Below are positions 17,421 to 25,916 of a stretch of 47,976 nt of DNA, piece by piece (position 1 is the first letter of the stretch; each line of letters starts with the position of its first letter). This DNA comes from an uncultured Collinsella sp. (GTDB taxonomy: Bacteria > Actinomycetota > Coriobacteriia > Coriobacteriales > Coriobacteriaceae). The stretch lies in NCBI GenBank assembly GCA_902461085.1, contig CABPWH010000006.1, positions 1 to 47,976 on the forward strand, given 5' to 3'. Below the pieces are notes generated by a model, which saw only the letters and a program-made list of their open reading frames with translations, was not told where the DNA came from and searched no databases. Made by a program: the position numbers and the translations under genes.

Positions 17421-18443
17421 CTACTCCATGGTCTCTTGGCAGACAACCTCGCGGATGGCTCGGATGCGGCGCATGGTGTCGTCGAACTGATCGGGGGTGA
17501 GGGCCTGGGCGCCGTCGGACCAGGCGCGGCTCGGCTCGTCGTGGACCTCGATTTCCAGGCCGTTGGCACCGCAGGCGGTCGCGGCGAGCGCCATGGGCTC
17601 GACGTAGCGGGTGTAGCCGGTGGCGGGGCTGGGGTCGGCAACGACGGGCAGGTGCGACAGGTGGTGCAGCACCGGCACGGCGTTGAGGTCGAAGGTGTTA
17701 CGGGTGCGGGTCTCGAAGGTGCGGATGCCGCGCTCGCACAGGATGACGTTGTCGTTGCCCTCGCTCATGATGTACTCGGCGGCCATAAGCAGCTCGTCGA
17801 TCGTGCCGGACATACCGCGCTTGAGCAGAATCGGGGTTTGGGTCTTGCCGACCTCCTTGAGCAGGGGGAAGTTCTGGGCGTTGCGGGCGCCGATCTGCAT
17901 GACGTCGATCTTCTTGTCCAAGAAGACCTGCACGTCGCGTGGGTCCATGATCTCGGTGACGATCGGCATGTCGAGCTCAGCAGACGCCTCGCACAGCAGG
18001 TCGAGGCCGGCGGGGCCCATGCCCTGGTAGGCGTAGGGGGAGGTGCGGGGCTTGTAGGCACCGCCGCGCAGCATCGTGGCGCCGGCGGCCTTTACGCGGC
18101 GTGCGATGCGGATGAGGTTCTCGCCCTCGACGGAGCACGGGCCGGCGATGACCTGGAACTGATCGCCGCCGATCTTGACGCCGTGGCCGCAGTCGATGAC
18201 AGAGTCCTCGGGGTGGAACTTGCGGTTGGCGCGCTTGAACGGCTCGGAGACGCGCTGCACGCGCTCGACGACGTCCATGGACTCGAGCAGGAACGGGTCG
18301 ATCTTGGTCGTATCGCCCACCAGTCCGATAATCGTCTCGTTCTCGCCGCGCGAGACATCGGTCTTCAGGCCCTTTTTCTCAATCCAGCTGACGATATGGC
18401 CGACGGCCTCGTCGCTGGCGCTCTGCTTTAAAATTGCAATCAT
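17421..18443 (-). CDS. aroF: 3-deoxy-7-phosphoheptulonate (DAHP) synthase
   Basis: First enzyme of the shikimate pathway, condensing PEP and erythrose-4-phosphate. The 340-residue protein has an N-terminal ferredoxin-like domain (about 1-70, starting MIAILKQSASDEAV), then the barrel with AGPCSVE at 100-106 and RGGAYKPRTSPYAYQG at 126-141, typical of the type I-beta enzymes related to Thermotoga DAHP synthase. The ferredoxin-like domain is the known aromatic feedback site in some relatives. ATG 18443 is preferred over an upstream in-frame ATG at 18491. It opens the minus-strand aro operon and has a terminator-like hairpin in its leader. Confidence 0.95.
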   Translation of the reverse strand: MIAILKQSASDEAVGHIVSWIEKKGLKTDVSRGENETIIGLVGDTTKIDPFLLESMDVVERVQRVSEPFKRANRKFHPEDSVIDCGHGVKIGGDQFQVIAGPCSVEGENLIRIARRVKAAGATMLRGGAYKPRTSPYAYQGMGPAGLDLLCEASAELDMPIVTEIMDPRDVQVFLDKKIDVMQIGARNAQNFPLLKEVGKTQTPILLKRGMSGTIDELLMAAEYIMSEGNDNVILCERGIRTFETRTRNTFDLNAVPVLHHLSHLPVVADPSPATGYTRYVEPMALAATACGANGLEIEVHDEPSRAWSDGAQALTPDQFDDTMRRIRAIREVVCQETME

Positions 18444-18453
18444 GGTGTGCCTC

Positions 18454-18516
18454 TCACCTCGATGGATAACTTTTGCAAAAACGGCCCGCAATGCGAGCCG
18501 TGTATATATGGTGCAT
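18454..18516 (-). CDS. Possible 20-residue leader peptide ahead of aroF
   Basis: A short ORF, MHHIYTARIAGRFCKSYPSR, starts about 10 bases after the predicted transcription start and ends 10 bases before the aroF start. It has two tyrosines and one phenylalanine, and a terminator-like hairpin lies within it. This arrangement would fit attenuation by aromatic amino acid supply, but aromatic codons are few and not in a run, and no clear ribosome site precedes it. It may be chance. Confidence 0.2.
   Translation of the reverse strand: MHHIYTARIAGRFCKSYPSR
18477..18500 (-). terminator. Terminator-like hairpin in aroF leader (possible attenuator)
   Basis: Read on the minus strand, 18500-18493 pairs with 18489-18482 (eight pairs, one of them G-U) with a three-base loop, followed by five U. 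It sits between the probable aroF promoter and the aroF start, so it could stop transcription before the aro operon. No second pairing partner was worked out. Confidence 0.5.
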
Positions 18517-18531
18517 GAGAGTTTATACTAT

Positions 18532-18537
18532 CTGACT
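18532..18537 (-). promoter_or_regulatory. Possible -10 box for the aro operon
   Basis: On the minus strand TATAAA lies about 95 bases upstream of the aroF start and just upstream of the leader hairpin. No good -35 is seen 17 bases further up, so confidence is low. Confidence 0.35.
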
Positions 18538-18606
18538 CGCTTTTGCCTTCTAAAGTGGGCCGTTGCACCGCGTCTTCCTCGGAATTGCAAAGCTTTTTCT
18601 TTTATT

Positions 18607-18636
18607 TTGATAGCCCGTGGTGCACTTGGGTATAAT
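18607..18636 (+). promoter_or_regulatory. Promoter of tRNA-Arg(CCG)
   Basis: TTGATA at 18607-18612 and TATAAT at 18631-18636, 18 bases apart, end 11 bases before the mature tRNA start, so the primary transcript has a very short leader. Confidence 0.75.
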
Positions 18637-18647
18637 GCCAAACGTTG

Positions 18648-18724
18648 GCCCTATTAGCTCAGGGGATTAGAGCGTCTGCCTCCGGAGCAGAAGGCCGTTG
18701 GTTCGAATCCAACATGGGGCACCA
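18648..18724 (+). tRNA. tRNA-Arg, anticodon CCG
   Basis: Complete cloverleaf with encoded CCA at 18722-18724. The acceptor stem (18648-18654 with 18714-18720) has one G-T pair. The anticodon stem TCTGC/GCAGA encloses the loop CTCCGGA, giving anticodon CCG at 18682-18684, which reads CGG codons. A terminator hairpin follows. Confidence 0.95.
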
Positions 18725-18735
18725 TCGAACGTAAG

Positions 18736-18769
18736 ACCGTCCGAACCTCGCATGGTCCGGGCGGTTTTT
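18736..18769 (+). terminator. Terminator of tRNA-Arg(CCG)
   Basis: A 12-position stem with one mismatch and one G-T pair (18736-18747 with 18754-18765) followed by TTTT. It ends just upstream of the P-type ATPase gene. Confidence 0.8.
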
Positions 18770-18800
18770 CTTATACCGACGCGACGTGATGGGACGTGGT

Positions 18801-21524
18801 ATGGCAGCAACGGATATCGAGCGCGGACTCTCAACCGCCGAGGTCGAGGAGCGCATCGCCGCCGGTAAGATCAACCGCAACATGGAGCTCAAGACCAAGT
18901 CGGTCAAAGAGCTCATCATCGAGAACCTCTGCACGCTGTTCAATTTGATCAACGTGATCTTGGCGTTCCTGGTCATTTTGACCGGTTCGTTTAAGAACCT
19001 GACGTTCCTGTTTGTGGTGTTCCTCAATACCGCTATTGGCGTCATTCAATCCATGCGGTCCAAGAAGATGGTCGATAAGCTCACGCTGCTGACCTCCAAG
19101 AAGGCCATTGCGGTGCGCGACGGCGCCGAGGTGGAGCTCGACCTGGACCAGATCGTGCTCGACGACATCATCCGCCTGGGGCGCGGCGACCAGATTCCCG
19201 CTGACGCCGTGGTGGTTTCGGGCGAGGCGCTCGTGAACGAGAGCCTGCTGACGGGCGAGAGCGATCTCATCAAAAAGCAGCCCGGTTCCGAGCTCATGAG
19301 CGGCAGCTTTATCGACTCGGGCCTGCTGCGCGCCCGCGTGATCCATGTCGGCGCCGACAACTACGTGGCTAAGATCAATAACGAGGCCAAATACGTCAAA
19401 AAGGTTAATTCCAGGATCATGAACGCGCTTAACGCCATCGTGCGCTTTGCGAGCATCATTATGATCCCGCTCGGTTTGGCGTTGTTTGCCTCGAGTGTGA
19501 GCGAGCTGTGGGATGCCGCGGGAACCCCGGGTGATAGCGCGCTTTCGTGGTGCTTCTCCGAGTTGTTGGCTGGTCATGTGCCTTCGTCGGCGCTGCTGTC
19601 CACGGTGGGCGCCCTGCTGGGCATGATCCCCCAAGGCCTGGTACTGCTGACCTCGTCGGTGCTCGCCATCGCCACGGTGCGCCTGGCCCGCCGCAAGGTG
19701 CTGGCACAGCAGCTTTACTGCATCGAGACGCTCGCTCGCGTCGACGTGCTGTGCCTGGACAAGACGGGCACCATCACGTCGGGCCGCATGGAGGTCGAGG
19801 GCACGTATCCGCTGCCGGTTGAGGGCGTGAGCCTAGGCGCCGGCTCGGATGAGGCAGCTGTTCCCGTCGATACCACGGTGCTCGATTTTGCGCTGGCTAA
19901 CGTGGCGCGTGCGACTTCGGCCGATGCCAACGAGACCTGCCAGGCGCTGCTCAACTATTACGCCGATCGTCCGGTCGAGGTGTCTGAGCCGCTGTCGGTC
20001 ATTCCGTTCTCGTCGTCTAAAAAATGGAGTGGCGCTTCGTTTGCGCAGGGTTCCTATGTGATGGGCGCCGCGCAGTTTGTGCTCTCTGATCGTGTGTTTT
20101 CGCAGGTCGAGAACCGTGTCGCCGAGCTTGCCGATACCTGCCGCGTGCTCGTGGTGGCGCGCGTGGACGGCTTTACGCCCGATGGCGATATGGTGGGCGA
20201 GGCTGAGCCCGTGGGCTTTGTGACCATCCGCGACGAGATTCGTGCCTCGGCGCCCGAGACCATCGGCTACTTTAACGAGCAGGGCGTGACGCTCAACGTG
20301 ATCAGCGGCGACGACCCGCGTACGGTGTCGTCGATCGCACGCGTGGTGGGCGTGCCGGGGGCGGACGCTTATGTGGACGCCACGACGCTCGATACGCCGG
20401 CCAAGCTCGATGCCGCAGTGGACCGCTACCATGTCTTTGGTCGTGTGACCCCGCAGCAGAAGCGCGAGCTCGTGCAGGCGTTCAAGCGCCGCGAGCACAC
20501 CGTGGCCATGACGGGCGACGGCGTCAACGACGTGCTGGCGCTCAAGGAGGCCGACTGCTCCGTAGCCATGGCGGCCGGCTCCGATGCCGCGCGTAACGTG
20601 GCCGAGATCGTACTCGTCGACAACGACTTTGCCTCGATGCCCGCCGTGGTGGCCGAGGGCCGTCGCTCCATTAACAACCTGCAGCGTTCGGCGTCGCTGT
20701 TCCTGACCAAGACGCTGTTCTCGATGGGCCTGGCGGCGCTGTGCATCGCACTGCCGCCGTACCCCTTCGAGCCAATCCAGATGACGCTCATCAACTTCTT
20801 CTGCATCGGCGCGCCGGCCTTTGTGTTGGGCCTTGAGCCCAACAATGCTCGCGTGAAGGGTGCGTTTTTGACGAACGTACTCAAGCGTGCGCTGCCGGCG
20901 TCGATTGCGGTCATTTTGGCTGCGGCGCTCGATATCTTTGTGGCGCGCGTGTTTGGCTTTAGCCAGCTCACGCTGTCTACGATGTGCCTGCTTACGTCGT
21001 GCGCGGCGAGCGTCAGCCTGATCTGGCGCATCTCGCAGCCTCTCACGCCCTTACGTGTGGTGCTCTTTGTGTTTGTAGTCGCCGGCATCTTGGTGGGCGT
21101 TATCGGATTCCCGGAGCTGCTCTCTATTGCCAACCTGTCGATGGGCCAGATGGTTATCTTGGCTGTCATCGTGGTCTTTACCTGCTCGGTGTTCTTTAAG
21201 CTCGCCACGATGATGGATTCGCTCAAGCCGCGTCGTCGTCATGCCGCAACTGGTTTTGGCCGCGGTGTGCGCGTCCGCCTGGGTCGCGGTGGCGGCAAGG
21301 TGAGCTCGACGGGTTCGACGGCCGAGCGTTTTGCCAAGCGCGTCGCCGCCGACATGGCGCAGCGCCGCGAAGATCGCACCGCTCGCGAGGCCGAGGCCCG
21401 CTCACTCGAGGGCGTGGCCCAGGCCCAGCCCAAGAAAAAGAAGGGCACCGGAGCCAATCGCTCTCGCGTGACCAAGTCCGCCCAAGGCATCAAAGTCTCG
21501 ATGCCAAGCAAAAAGAAGAAGTAA
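18801..21524 (+). CDS. P-type cation-transporting ATPase (CtpE-like)
   Basis: A 907-residue membrane pump that couples ATP hydrolysis to cation movement. Actuator-domain TGES is at 151-154, the phosphorylated aspartate is Asp320 in CLDKTGTIT, the hinge TGDGVND lies near residue 575, and the helix before the phosphorylation domain carries GMIPQGLVLLTS near 274-285. The overall pattern resembles mycobacterial CtpE, implicated in calcium uptake; the ion is not proven here. Unusually, after the last span there is a roughly 95-residue tail rich in Lys and Arg, ending SMPSKKKK. ATG 18801 is chosen for similarity; 18786 and 18789 are possible. No promoter of its own is obvious behind the tRNA terminator. 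Confidence 0.88.
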   Translation: MAATDIERGLSTAEVEERIAAGKINRNMELKTKSVKELIIENLCTLFNLINVILAFLVILTGSFKNLTFLFVVFLNTAIGVIQSMRSKKMVDKLTLLTSKKAIAVRDGAEVELDLDQIVLDDIIRLGRGDQIPADAVVVSGEALVNESLLTGESDLIKKQPGSELMSGSFIDSGLLRARVIHVGADNYVAKINNEAKYVKKVNSRIMNALNAIVRFASIIMIPLGLALFASSVSELWDAAGTPGDSALSWCFSELLAGHVPSSALLSTVGALLGMIPQGLVLLTSSVLAIATVRLARRKVLAQQLYCIETLARVDVLCLDKTGTITSGRMEVEGTYPLPVEGVSLGAGSDEAAVPVDTTVLDFALANVARATSADANETCQALLNYYADRPVEVSEPLSVIPFSSSKKWSGASFAQGSYVMGAAQFVLSDRVFSQVENRVAELADTCRVLVVARVDGFTPDGDMVGEAEPVGFVTIRDEIRASAPETIGYFNEQGVTLNVISGDDPRTVSSIARVVGVPGADAYVDATTLDTPAKLDAAVDRYHVFGRVTPQQKRELVQAFKRREHTVAMTGDGVNDVLALKEADCSVAMAAGSDAARNVAEIVLVDNDFASMPAVVAEGRRSINNLQRSASLFLTKTLFSMGLAALCIALPPYPFEPIQMTLINFFCIGAPAFVLGLEPNNARVKGAFLTNVLKRALPASIAVILAAALDIFVARVFGFSQLTLSTMCLLTSCAASVSLIWRISQPLTPLRVVLFVFVVAGILVGVIGFPELLSIANLSMGQMVILAVIVVFTCSVFFKLATMMDSLKPRRRHAATGFGRGVRVRLGRGGGKVSSTGSTAERFAKRVAADMAQRREDRTAREAEARSLEGVAQAQPKKKKGTGANRSRVTKSAQGIKVSMPSKKKK

Positions 21525-21581
21525 CTACGCGCCCTGCCGATGTTGAATTGGTGCCTTGCTCCTGTGGGGCCGTGGCGATGT

Positions 21582-21587
21582 TATGCT
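21582..21587 (+). promoter_or_regulatory. Possible extended -10 promoter for the zinc-ribbon gene
   Basis: TGTTATGCT contains an extended TGn followed by TATGCT, about 40 bases before the chosen GTG start. The -35 is weak (TTGCTC at 21556-21561, spaced 20). Confidence 0.35.
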
Positions 21588-21627
21588 CTAACCTCGATTG
21601 TTTGAATTGCTTCGAAAAGAGGATGCC

Positions 21628-22776
21628 GTGATCTGCCCGCATTGCCTTAAGACTATCGAGGACGGCGCCTCGTTCTGCCCCTACTGCAACGCCTATGTGG
21701 GTCCGGGCGATGGTCCCGAGCACACCGAGTTCGTGTTCTGTGAGGGCTGCGGTGCCCGTCTTTCTCCGCATGATCGTACGTGCCCCAAATGCGGACGCCC
21801 CGCTCCGGGTATCCTCTCCGAGGACGCGGCCGCATCCGACCTGGCAGCGGGCCGCACGGCGGGCTTTCCGCGCCTAACGCAAGAGCAGATCGATACCGAG
21901 GTGCCGCATGCGCCAGCCTCTGCCGCTGCGGTGCTTTCGGACGCCGCCGATCCTAACGAGACCTGCGTGCTGCCGGCTTTCGATAAGGATTTCGGTATCC
22001 CCAAGGTCGATATTCCCACGCCCGTTTCCCTGCATGACGATGCTCAAAAAACCAAGCGCAAGGTGCACCCCGACGAGGACGCCTATCACAAGCACAAGCG
22101 TCATATCCCCAAGCCGCTCATCGTCATCGCGGTCCTTGCCGTCCTTTGCGGCGGTGCCTATTGGTTCGTGACGGCCGATCCCATGGGTGTCATGCCTGGC
22201 TTCTATGACCAGTTTGGCCAAGCTGCACAGACCACCTTCCCCACGCGCCAAAAGGGCGAGGCGACTGAGGACGATACCAAGCAGGACGATTCTGCCGAGG
22301 TGGTCCAGGAAGAAACCGTGCTCACCGATGATCAGCTCTATACCAGGCTCGACGGTCTGTATCAGACCATCGTGTCCTACGGTGACGAGGACCAGATCGG
22401 CGAGGTCATCGATTCTTTTAACAACGGCTATCTTCGAACGCCACTGTCCACCCGTCAGGAGCTGTCGCAGAGTGCCTACGCCCTGCGCGACCAGATCAAA
22501 AAGACGCAAGATGAGCTTAACAACCTTAAGTATCAGGACGATACGGTCTATGCGGATGACATCGCCCACTTAAAGCAGCTTGCCGAGTGGATGTACGAGC
22601 GTGTCGACGTGATCTGTCAGAGCTGGGACATCTCGCTGGCCATTCCCGATGGTGAGTCGATGAGTTCCCACCAAAGCGATATCCTGGCGCCCATCGCACA
22701 GGGCGGCAACAGCGCGCTGAACCAGTACGACGCCAATGTGGGCTCCTGGAAGCCGCAGCAGCGTTCCCAAAATTAG
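21628..22776 (+). CDS. Double zinc-ribbon membrane protein of unknown function
   Basis: A 382-residue protein with two N-terminal zinc ribbons: cysteines 3, 6, 17, 20 (CPHC, CPYC) and 38, 41, 52, 55 (CEGC, CPKC). A long polar linker with several acidic and lysine-rich stretches leads to one membrane span at about 163-182. The region after it has a helical, probably coiled-coil segment (LYTRLDGLYQTIVSY to LRDQIKKTQDELNNL). The ribbons are therefore probably cytoplasmic and the helical domain outside. GTG 21628 is chosen because AAAAGAGG sits five bases upstream and translation then starts right at the first ribbon. No family function is recognised. A possible role in envelope regulation is only suggested by the neighbouring mre genes. 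Confidence 0.75.
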   Translation: MICPHCLKTIEDGASFCPYCNAYVGPGDGPEHTEFVFCEGCGARLSPHDRTCPKCGRPAPGILSEDAAASDLAAGRTAGFPRLTQEQIDTEVPHAPASAAAVLSDAADPNETCVLPAFDKDFGIPKVDIPTPVSLHDDAQKTKRKVHPDEDAYHKHKRHIPKPLIVIAVLAVLCGGAYWFVTADPMGVMPGFYDQFGQAAQTTFPTRQKGEATEDDTKQDDSAEVVQEETVLTDDQLYTRLDGLYQTIVSYGDEDQIGEVIDSFNNGYLRTPLSTRQELSQSAYALRDQIKKTQDELNNLKYQDDTVYADDIAHLKQLAEWMYERVDVICQSWDISLAIPDGESMSSHQSDILAPIAQGGNSALNQYDANVGSWKPQQRSQN

Positions 22777-22808
22777 TTCGCCATAGTCGGCATAACCTAC
22801 GTGCGCAA

Positions 22809-22838
22809 TTGATGTAAGCGTATGCTTATTGCTACAAT
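22809..22838 (+). promoter_or_regulatory. Promoter of the cyclophilin gene
   Basis: TTGATG at 22809-22814 and TACAAT at 22833-22838 are separated by 18 bases, about 40 bases before the cyclophilin start. Confidence 0.6.
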
Positions 22839-22877
22839 TCGTACAAATATGCTTTAAACGCACGAGGAAGGAACCAC

Positions 22878-23420
22878 ATGTTTGGTTTTAAGAAAGAGCT
22901 CTACACACCCGAGTATCAGCTTGCCGGCGACGAGTGCGCCGTTATCGAGACGTCGAAGGGTACCATCAAGGTCAAGTTTGACGGCGAGGGCGCTCCCATT
23001 CATGTCGCGAACTTCTGCGAGCTTTCCACGATGGGCTTCTATGATGGCCTTAAGTTCCATCGCTATGTGCCCGGTTTTGTCATCCAGGGCGGCGACCCCA
23101 ATACCCGCGATATGTCCGGCGCCGACGTCGCCGCTGGTCTTGAGGGCCCCGACGGCATGCCCGGTACCGGTGGCCCCGGCTACTGCATCAAGGGCGAGTT
23201 TGCCACCAATCCGCGCAACAGCCATGTCGATGGTGCCCTTGCCATGGCACGCTCCATGGACCCCGATTCCGCGGGTTCGCAGTTCTACTTCTGCCTGGGC
23301 GCCCAGCATAACCTCGATTCCGGTTACACCGTCTTTGGTACCACGGTCGAGGGTCTCGATGTGATTTCGCAGCTGCGTGCCGGCGACGAGATCGTCCATG
23401 TCGAGATCGTTCACGAGTAA
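22878..23420 (+). CDS. Cyclophilin-type peptidylprolyl isomerase
   Basis: A 180-residue cytoplasmic prolyl isomerase that speeds cis-trans isomerisation of peptide bonds before proline. Core motifs are FHRYVPGFVIQGGDPNTRDMSG, GYCIKGEF, LAMARSMDPDSAGSQFYFCLG and YTVFGTTVEGLDVI; the arginine of FHR and the SQFYF segment form the active site of the family. There is no signal peptide. Good ribosome site AGGAAGG ahead of ATG 22878. It is followed after 11 bases by a TPR protein, which may be its functional neighbour. Confidence 0.93.
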   Translation: MFGFKKELYTPEYQLAGDECAVIETSKGTIKVKFDGEGAPIHVANFCELSTMGFYDGLKFHRYVPGFVIQGGDPNTRDMSGADVAAGLEGPDGMPGTGGPGYCIKGEFATNPRNSHVDGALAMARSMDPDSAGSQFYFCLGAQHNLDSGYTVFGTTVEGLDVISQLRAGDEIVHVEIVHE

Positions 23421-23431
23421 AGGGGACTTCC

Positions 23432-24736
23432 TTGAATAGCCAGCTGATCCAACAGGGCCGCGCCGCTTACCGCGCGGGTGATTTTTCCGCTGCAGCCCAG
23501 ATGCTTGGGGCGGCAAAGACTCCCGATGAGATTATGGGCGAGGCCGATCACCTTCGTGGCAACGCCTTGATGCACCTGGGCATGTATGCCGAGGCCGCCG
23601 AGGCTTATGCTACCGCCCTCAACGACGGCACCTACGGCAAGCGCGGCGCGCTGCTCACCAACCGCGGCAAGGCGCTCGCCGCCGTGGGCGACTACACGAC
23701 GGCCGCCCAGGCGTTCTCTGCTGCTACGCAGGATGCTTCCTATGCCACGCCGTTCAAGGCCTATCTGGGCCTGGGCAATGCGCTGTTCCAGTCGGGCGAT
23801 TATGCCAACGCGGGTACTGCCTTCCGTCAGGCTGCCATCGACGGCGCCAATCCGGCTCCTGCCGCCGCACTGGGCGAGCTTGGTCGTTGCTTCATTAAGC
23901 TCGGCCGTCCGGCGGATGCCGTGGAGACCTACCGCACGGCTATCGACTTTGCCGGCCCCCGCGACGACACGCGTGCGCTCAACGCCGGCATGGGTCAGGC
24001 ACTTTCTGCCGCCGGCCGCCCCTCCGACGCACTCGACGCCTTTAACGCCGCTACTGCCGATGGCATCTACCAGCTCACCTCCGAGCAGGCCGATGAGCTT
24101 GCCCGCGTGCACGATTCGCTTGCCGCGCTGTCTGCCCAGACGGCTATGGCCACGGCTCCGGCGCCCGCGATGGACGCTCCTGCCGTCGATCCGCTCGATC
24201 CTACGGGCGCGACCGGTCAGTTTATGCCCGATCCCTCGGACACCGGCTTCTTTACGCTGTCCGAGTCCGAGATGGTCCAGCAGGACCGTCAGGATCGTAA
24301 GCAGGCCAAGGTCCGTCGTCGCCATCGCCACACGGGTCTCAAAGTCTTCATCGTGCTGCTTCTGCTCATTTTGATCGCCGCGGGCGGTCTGGGCTTTGCC
24401 TACACGCGCGGCTTTGGCTTCCCCTCGCAGGAGTCGGTTATCACCGATCTGTTCCAGGCTGCCGGCGACGGTGACACCGCAAAGGCCGAGTCTTGCCTGG
24501 CCTCGAGCCTGTCCGAGGACGCCAAATCGATGATCATCTCCTCGATTCCGCAGGGCGCCACCGTGTCCGTCGAGGGCATGGATCAGTCCATGACCGAGAC
24601 GACCGCCAAGGTTAAGGCATCGCTGTCCAAGGGCGGCGAGCAGGAGTACACCGTCAAATTCGTGCGCTCTGACAACCATATCGGCTGGGCCGTTTCCTCG
24701 CTCGATATGGATTTCTCGGCTGCTGACAACCAGTAG
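23432..24736 (+). CDS. TPR-repeat protein with one membrane span
   Basis: A 434-residue protein. The N-terminal part up to about residue 230 consists of tetratricopeptide-like helical pairs (ARAAYRAGDFSAAAQML-type, AEAAEAYATALNDG, KALAAVGDYTTAAQAFSAA, GNALFQSGDYANAGTAFRQA). A basic stretch leads to a single span at about 307-325 (VFIVLLLLILIAAGGLGFAY), and the remaining 110 residues form a small extracytoplasmic domain with Ser/Thr-rich strands. The TTG start at 23432 has AAGGGGAC upstream. It probably acts as a cytoplasmic scaffold tied to the membrane; no specific partner can be named. Confidence 0.75.
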   Translation: MNSQLIQQGRAAYRAGDFSAAAQMLGAAKTPDEIMGEADHLRGNALMHLGMYAEAAEAYATALNDGTYGKRGALLTNRGKALAAVGDYTTAAQAFSAATQDASYATPFKAYLGLGNALFQSGDYANAGTAFRQAAIDGANPAPAAALGELGRCFIKLGRPADAVETYRTAIDFAGPRDDTRALNAGMGQALSAAGRPSDALDAFNAATADGIYQLTSEQADELARVHDSLAALSAQTAMATAPAPAMDAPAVDPLDPTGATGQFMPDPSDTGFFTLSESEMVQQDRQDRKQAKVRRRHRHTGLKVFIVLLLLILIAAGGLGFAYTRGFGFPSQESVITDLFQAAGDGDTAKAESCLASSLSEDAKSMIISSIPQGATVSVEGMDQSMTETTAKVKASLSKGGEQEYTVKFVRSDNHIGWAVSSLDMDFSAADNQ

Positions 24737-24758
24737 TGACCTTATGGGATTTAGCTTT

Positions 24759-24791
24759 GCCCGGCGCTTCACCGCAAGTGAGGTGCCGGGC
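24759..24791 (+). terminator. Hairpin terminator after the TPR gene
   Basis: A seven-base outer stem (24759-24765 with 24785-24791) extended by a weaker inner stem. The following T run is poor, so termination is likely but not certain. Confidence 0.45.
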
Positions 24792-24851
24792 TTGCGCTAG
24801 TATCATGAACTAGTAGTTTTCCAGCAATCATCCAACACATCAGGAGTTGCG

Positions 24852-25895
24852 TTGTTTTCTTTGATGGATATGTTCTTCGGTAGCTATGCGGGCGATCTCG
24901 CCATCGACCTCGGCACCGCAAATACGCTTGTCTCCGTGCGCGGCAAGGGCATCGTCATCCGCGAGCCCTCTGTTGTCGCCATCGATAAGAACGACGAGCG
25001 CATCCTGGCGGTCGGTATCGAGGCAAAGCGCATGCTCGGCCGTACGCCCGGCAACATCGTGGCCGTTCGTCCCCTGAAGGACGGCGTCATCGCCGACTTC
25101 GATGTTACCGAGGCTATGCTTCGCTATTTTATCGACAAGGCGTCCGAGAAGCGCTATCCGTGGACCCCGCGTCCGCGCGTTGTCGTCTGCGTTCCCTCCG
25201 GCGTCACGTCGGTCGAGAAGCGTGCTGTCTTTGAGGCCACGATCCAGGCTGGCGCTCGCCAGGCCTACCTGATCGAGGAGCCCATGGCTGCCGCTATCGG
25301 CGCCGATCTGCCCGTCGAGGAACCCACCGGCTCCATGGTCATCGACATCGGTGGCGGTACCACCGAGGTTGCCGTTATCGCTATGGGTGGCATCGTCGTC
25401 TCGCAGTCCATCCGTATTGCCGGCGACGAGTTCGATCAGGCCATCCTCACGCACGTTCGTGATGCCTACAACTTGGCCATCGGCGAGCGTACGGCAGAGG
25501 ACATCAAGATCAAGGTCGGCTCCGCCGTGCCGCTCAAGGACGAGCTCGACGTCGAGGTCAACGGCCGCGACGTGATTACCGGTCTGCCCAAGACCGTGCG
25601 CATCGAGAGCGAGGAGATTCGTCGCGCGCTCAACAAGCCGCTCGACGAGATGGCTAAGGCCGTCAAGGACGCACTCGATGCCACGCCGCCCGATCTTGCC
25701 TCGGACCTTATGTACTATGGCATATTGCTGACCGGTGGCGGCGCGCTGCTGCGCGGTCTCGACGTGCGCCTGCGCGATGAGACCGGCGTTTCGGTCAACG
25801 TCAGCCCCACGGCGCTCGATAACGTCGTTAACGGCTGTGCCCGCGTGCTCGAGGCCAATGCGTTTGATGGCGGCTTCGTCCAGACCAATGCTTAA
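24852..25895 (+). CDS. mreB: Rod-shape actin homologue MreB
   Basis: An actin-like ATPase that forms membrane-associated filaments guiding side-wall peptidoglycan synthesis. The 347-residue product has the phosphate-1 loop DLGTANTLV, VPSGVTSVEKRAV, IEEPMAAAIGADLPV, the phosphate-2 loop IDIGGGTTEVAVI and the adenosine motif LLTGGGALLRG. TTG 24852 has AGGAG five to six bases upstream; ATG 24864 is an alternative. It opens the mreBCD-mrdA-rodA operon. Confidence 0.96.
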   Translation: MFSLMDMFFGSYAGDLAIDLGTANTLVSVRGKGIVIREPSVVAIDKNDERILAVGIEAKRMLGRTPGNIVAVRPLKDGVIADFDVTEAMLRYFIDKASEKRYPWTPRPRVVVCVPSGVTSVEKRAVFEATIQAGARQAYLIEEPMAAAIGADLPVEEPTGSMVIDIGGGTTEVAVIAMGGIVVSQSIRIAGDEFDQAILTHVRDAYNLAIGERTAEDIKIKVGSAVPLKDELDVEVNGRDVITGLPKTVRIESEEIRRALNKPLDEMAKAVKDALDATPPDLASDLMYYGILLTGGGALLRGLDVRLRDETGVSVNVSPTALDNVVNGCARVLEANAFDGGFVQTNA

Positions 25896-25916
25896 TTTCC
25901 AAAAGGTGGATTCCAT

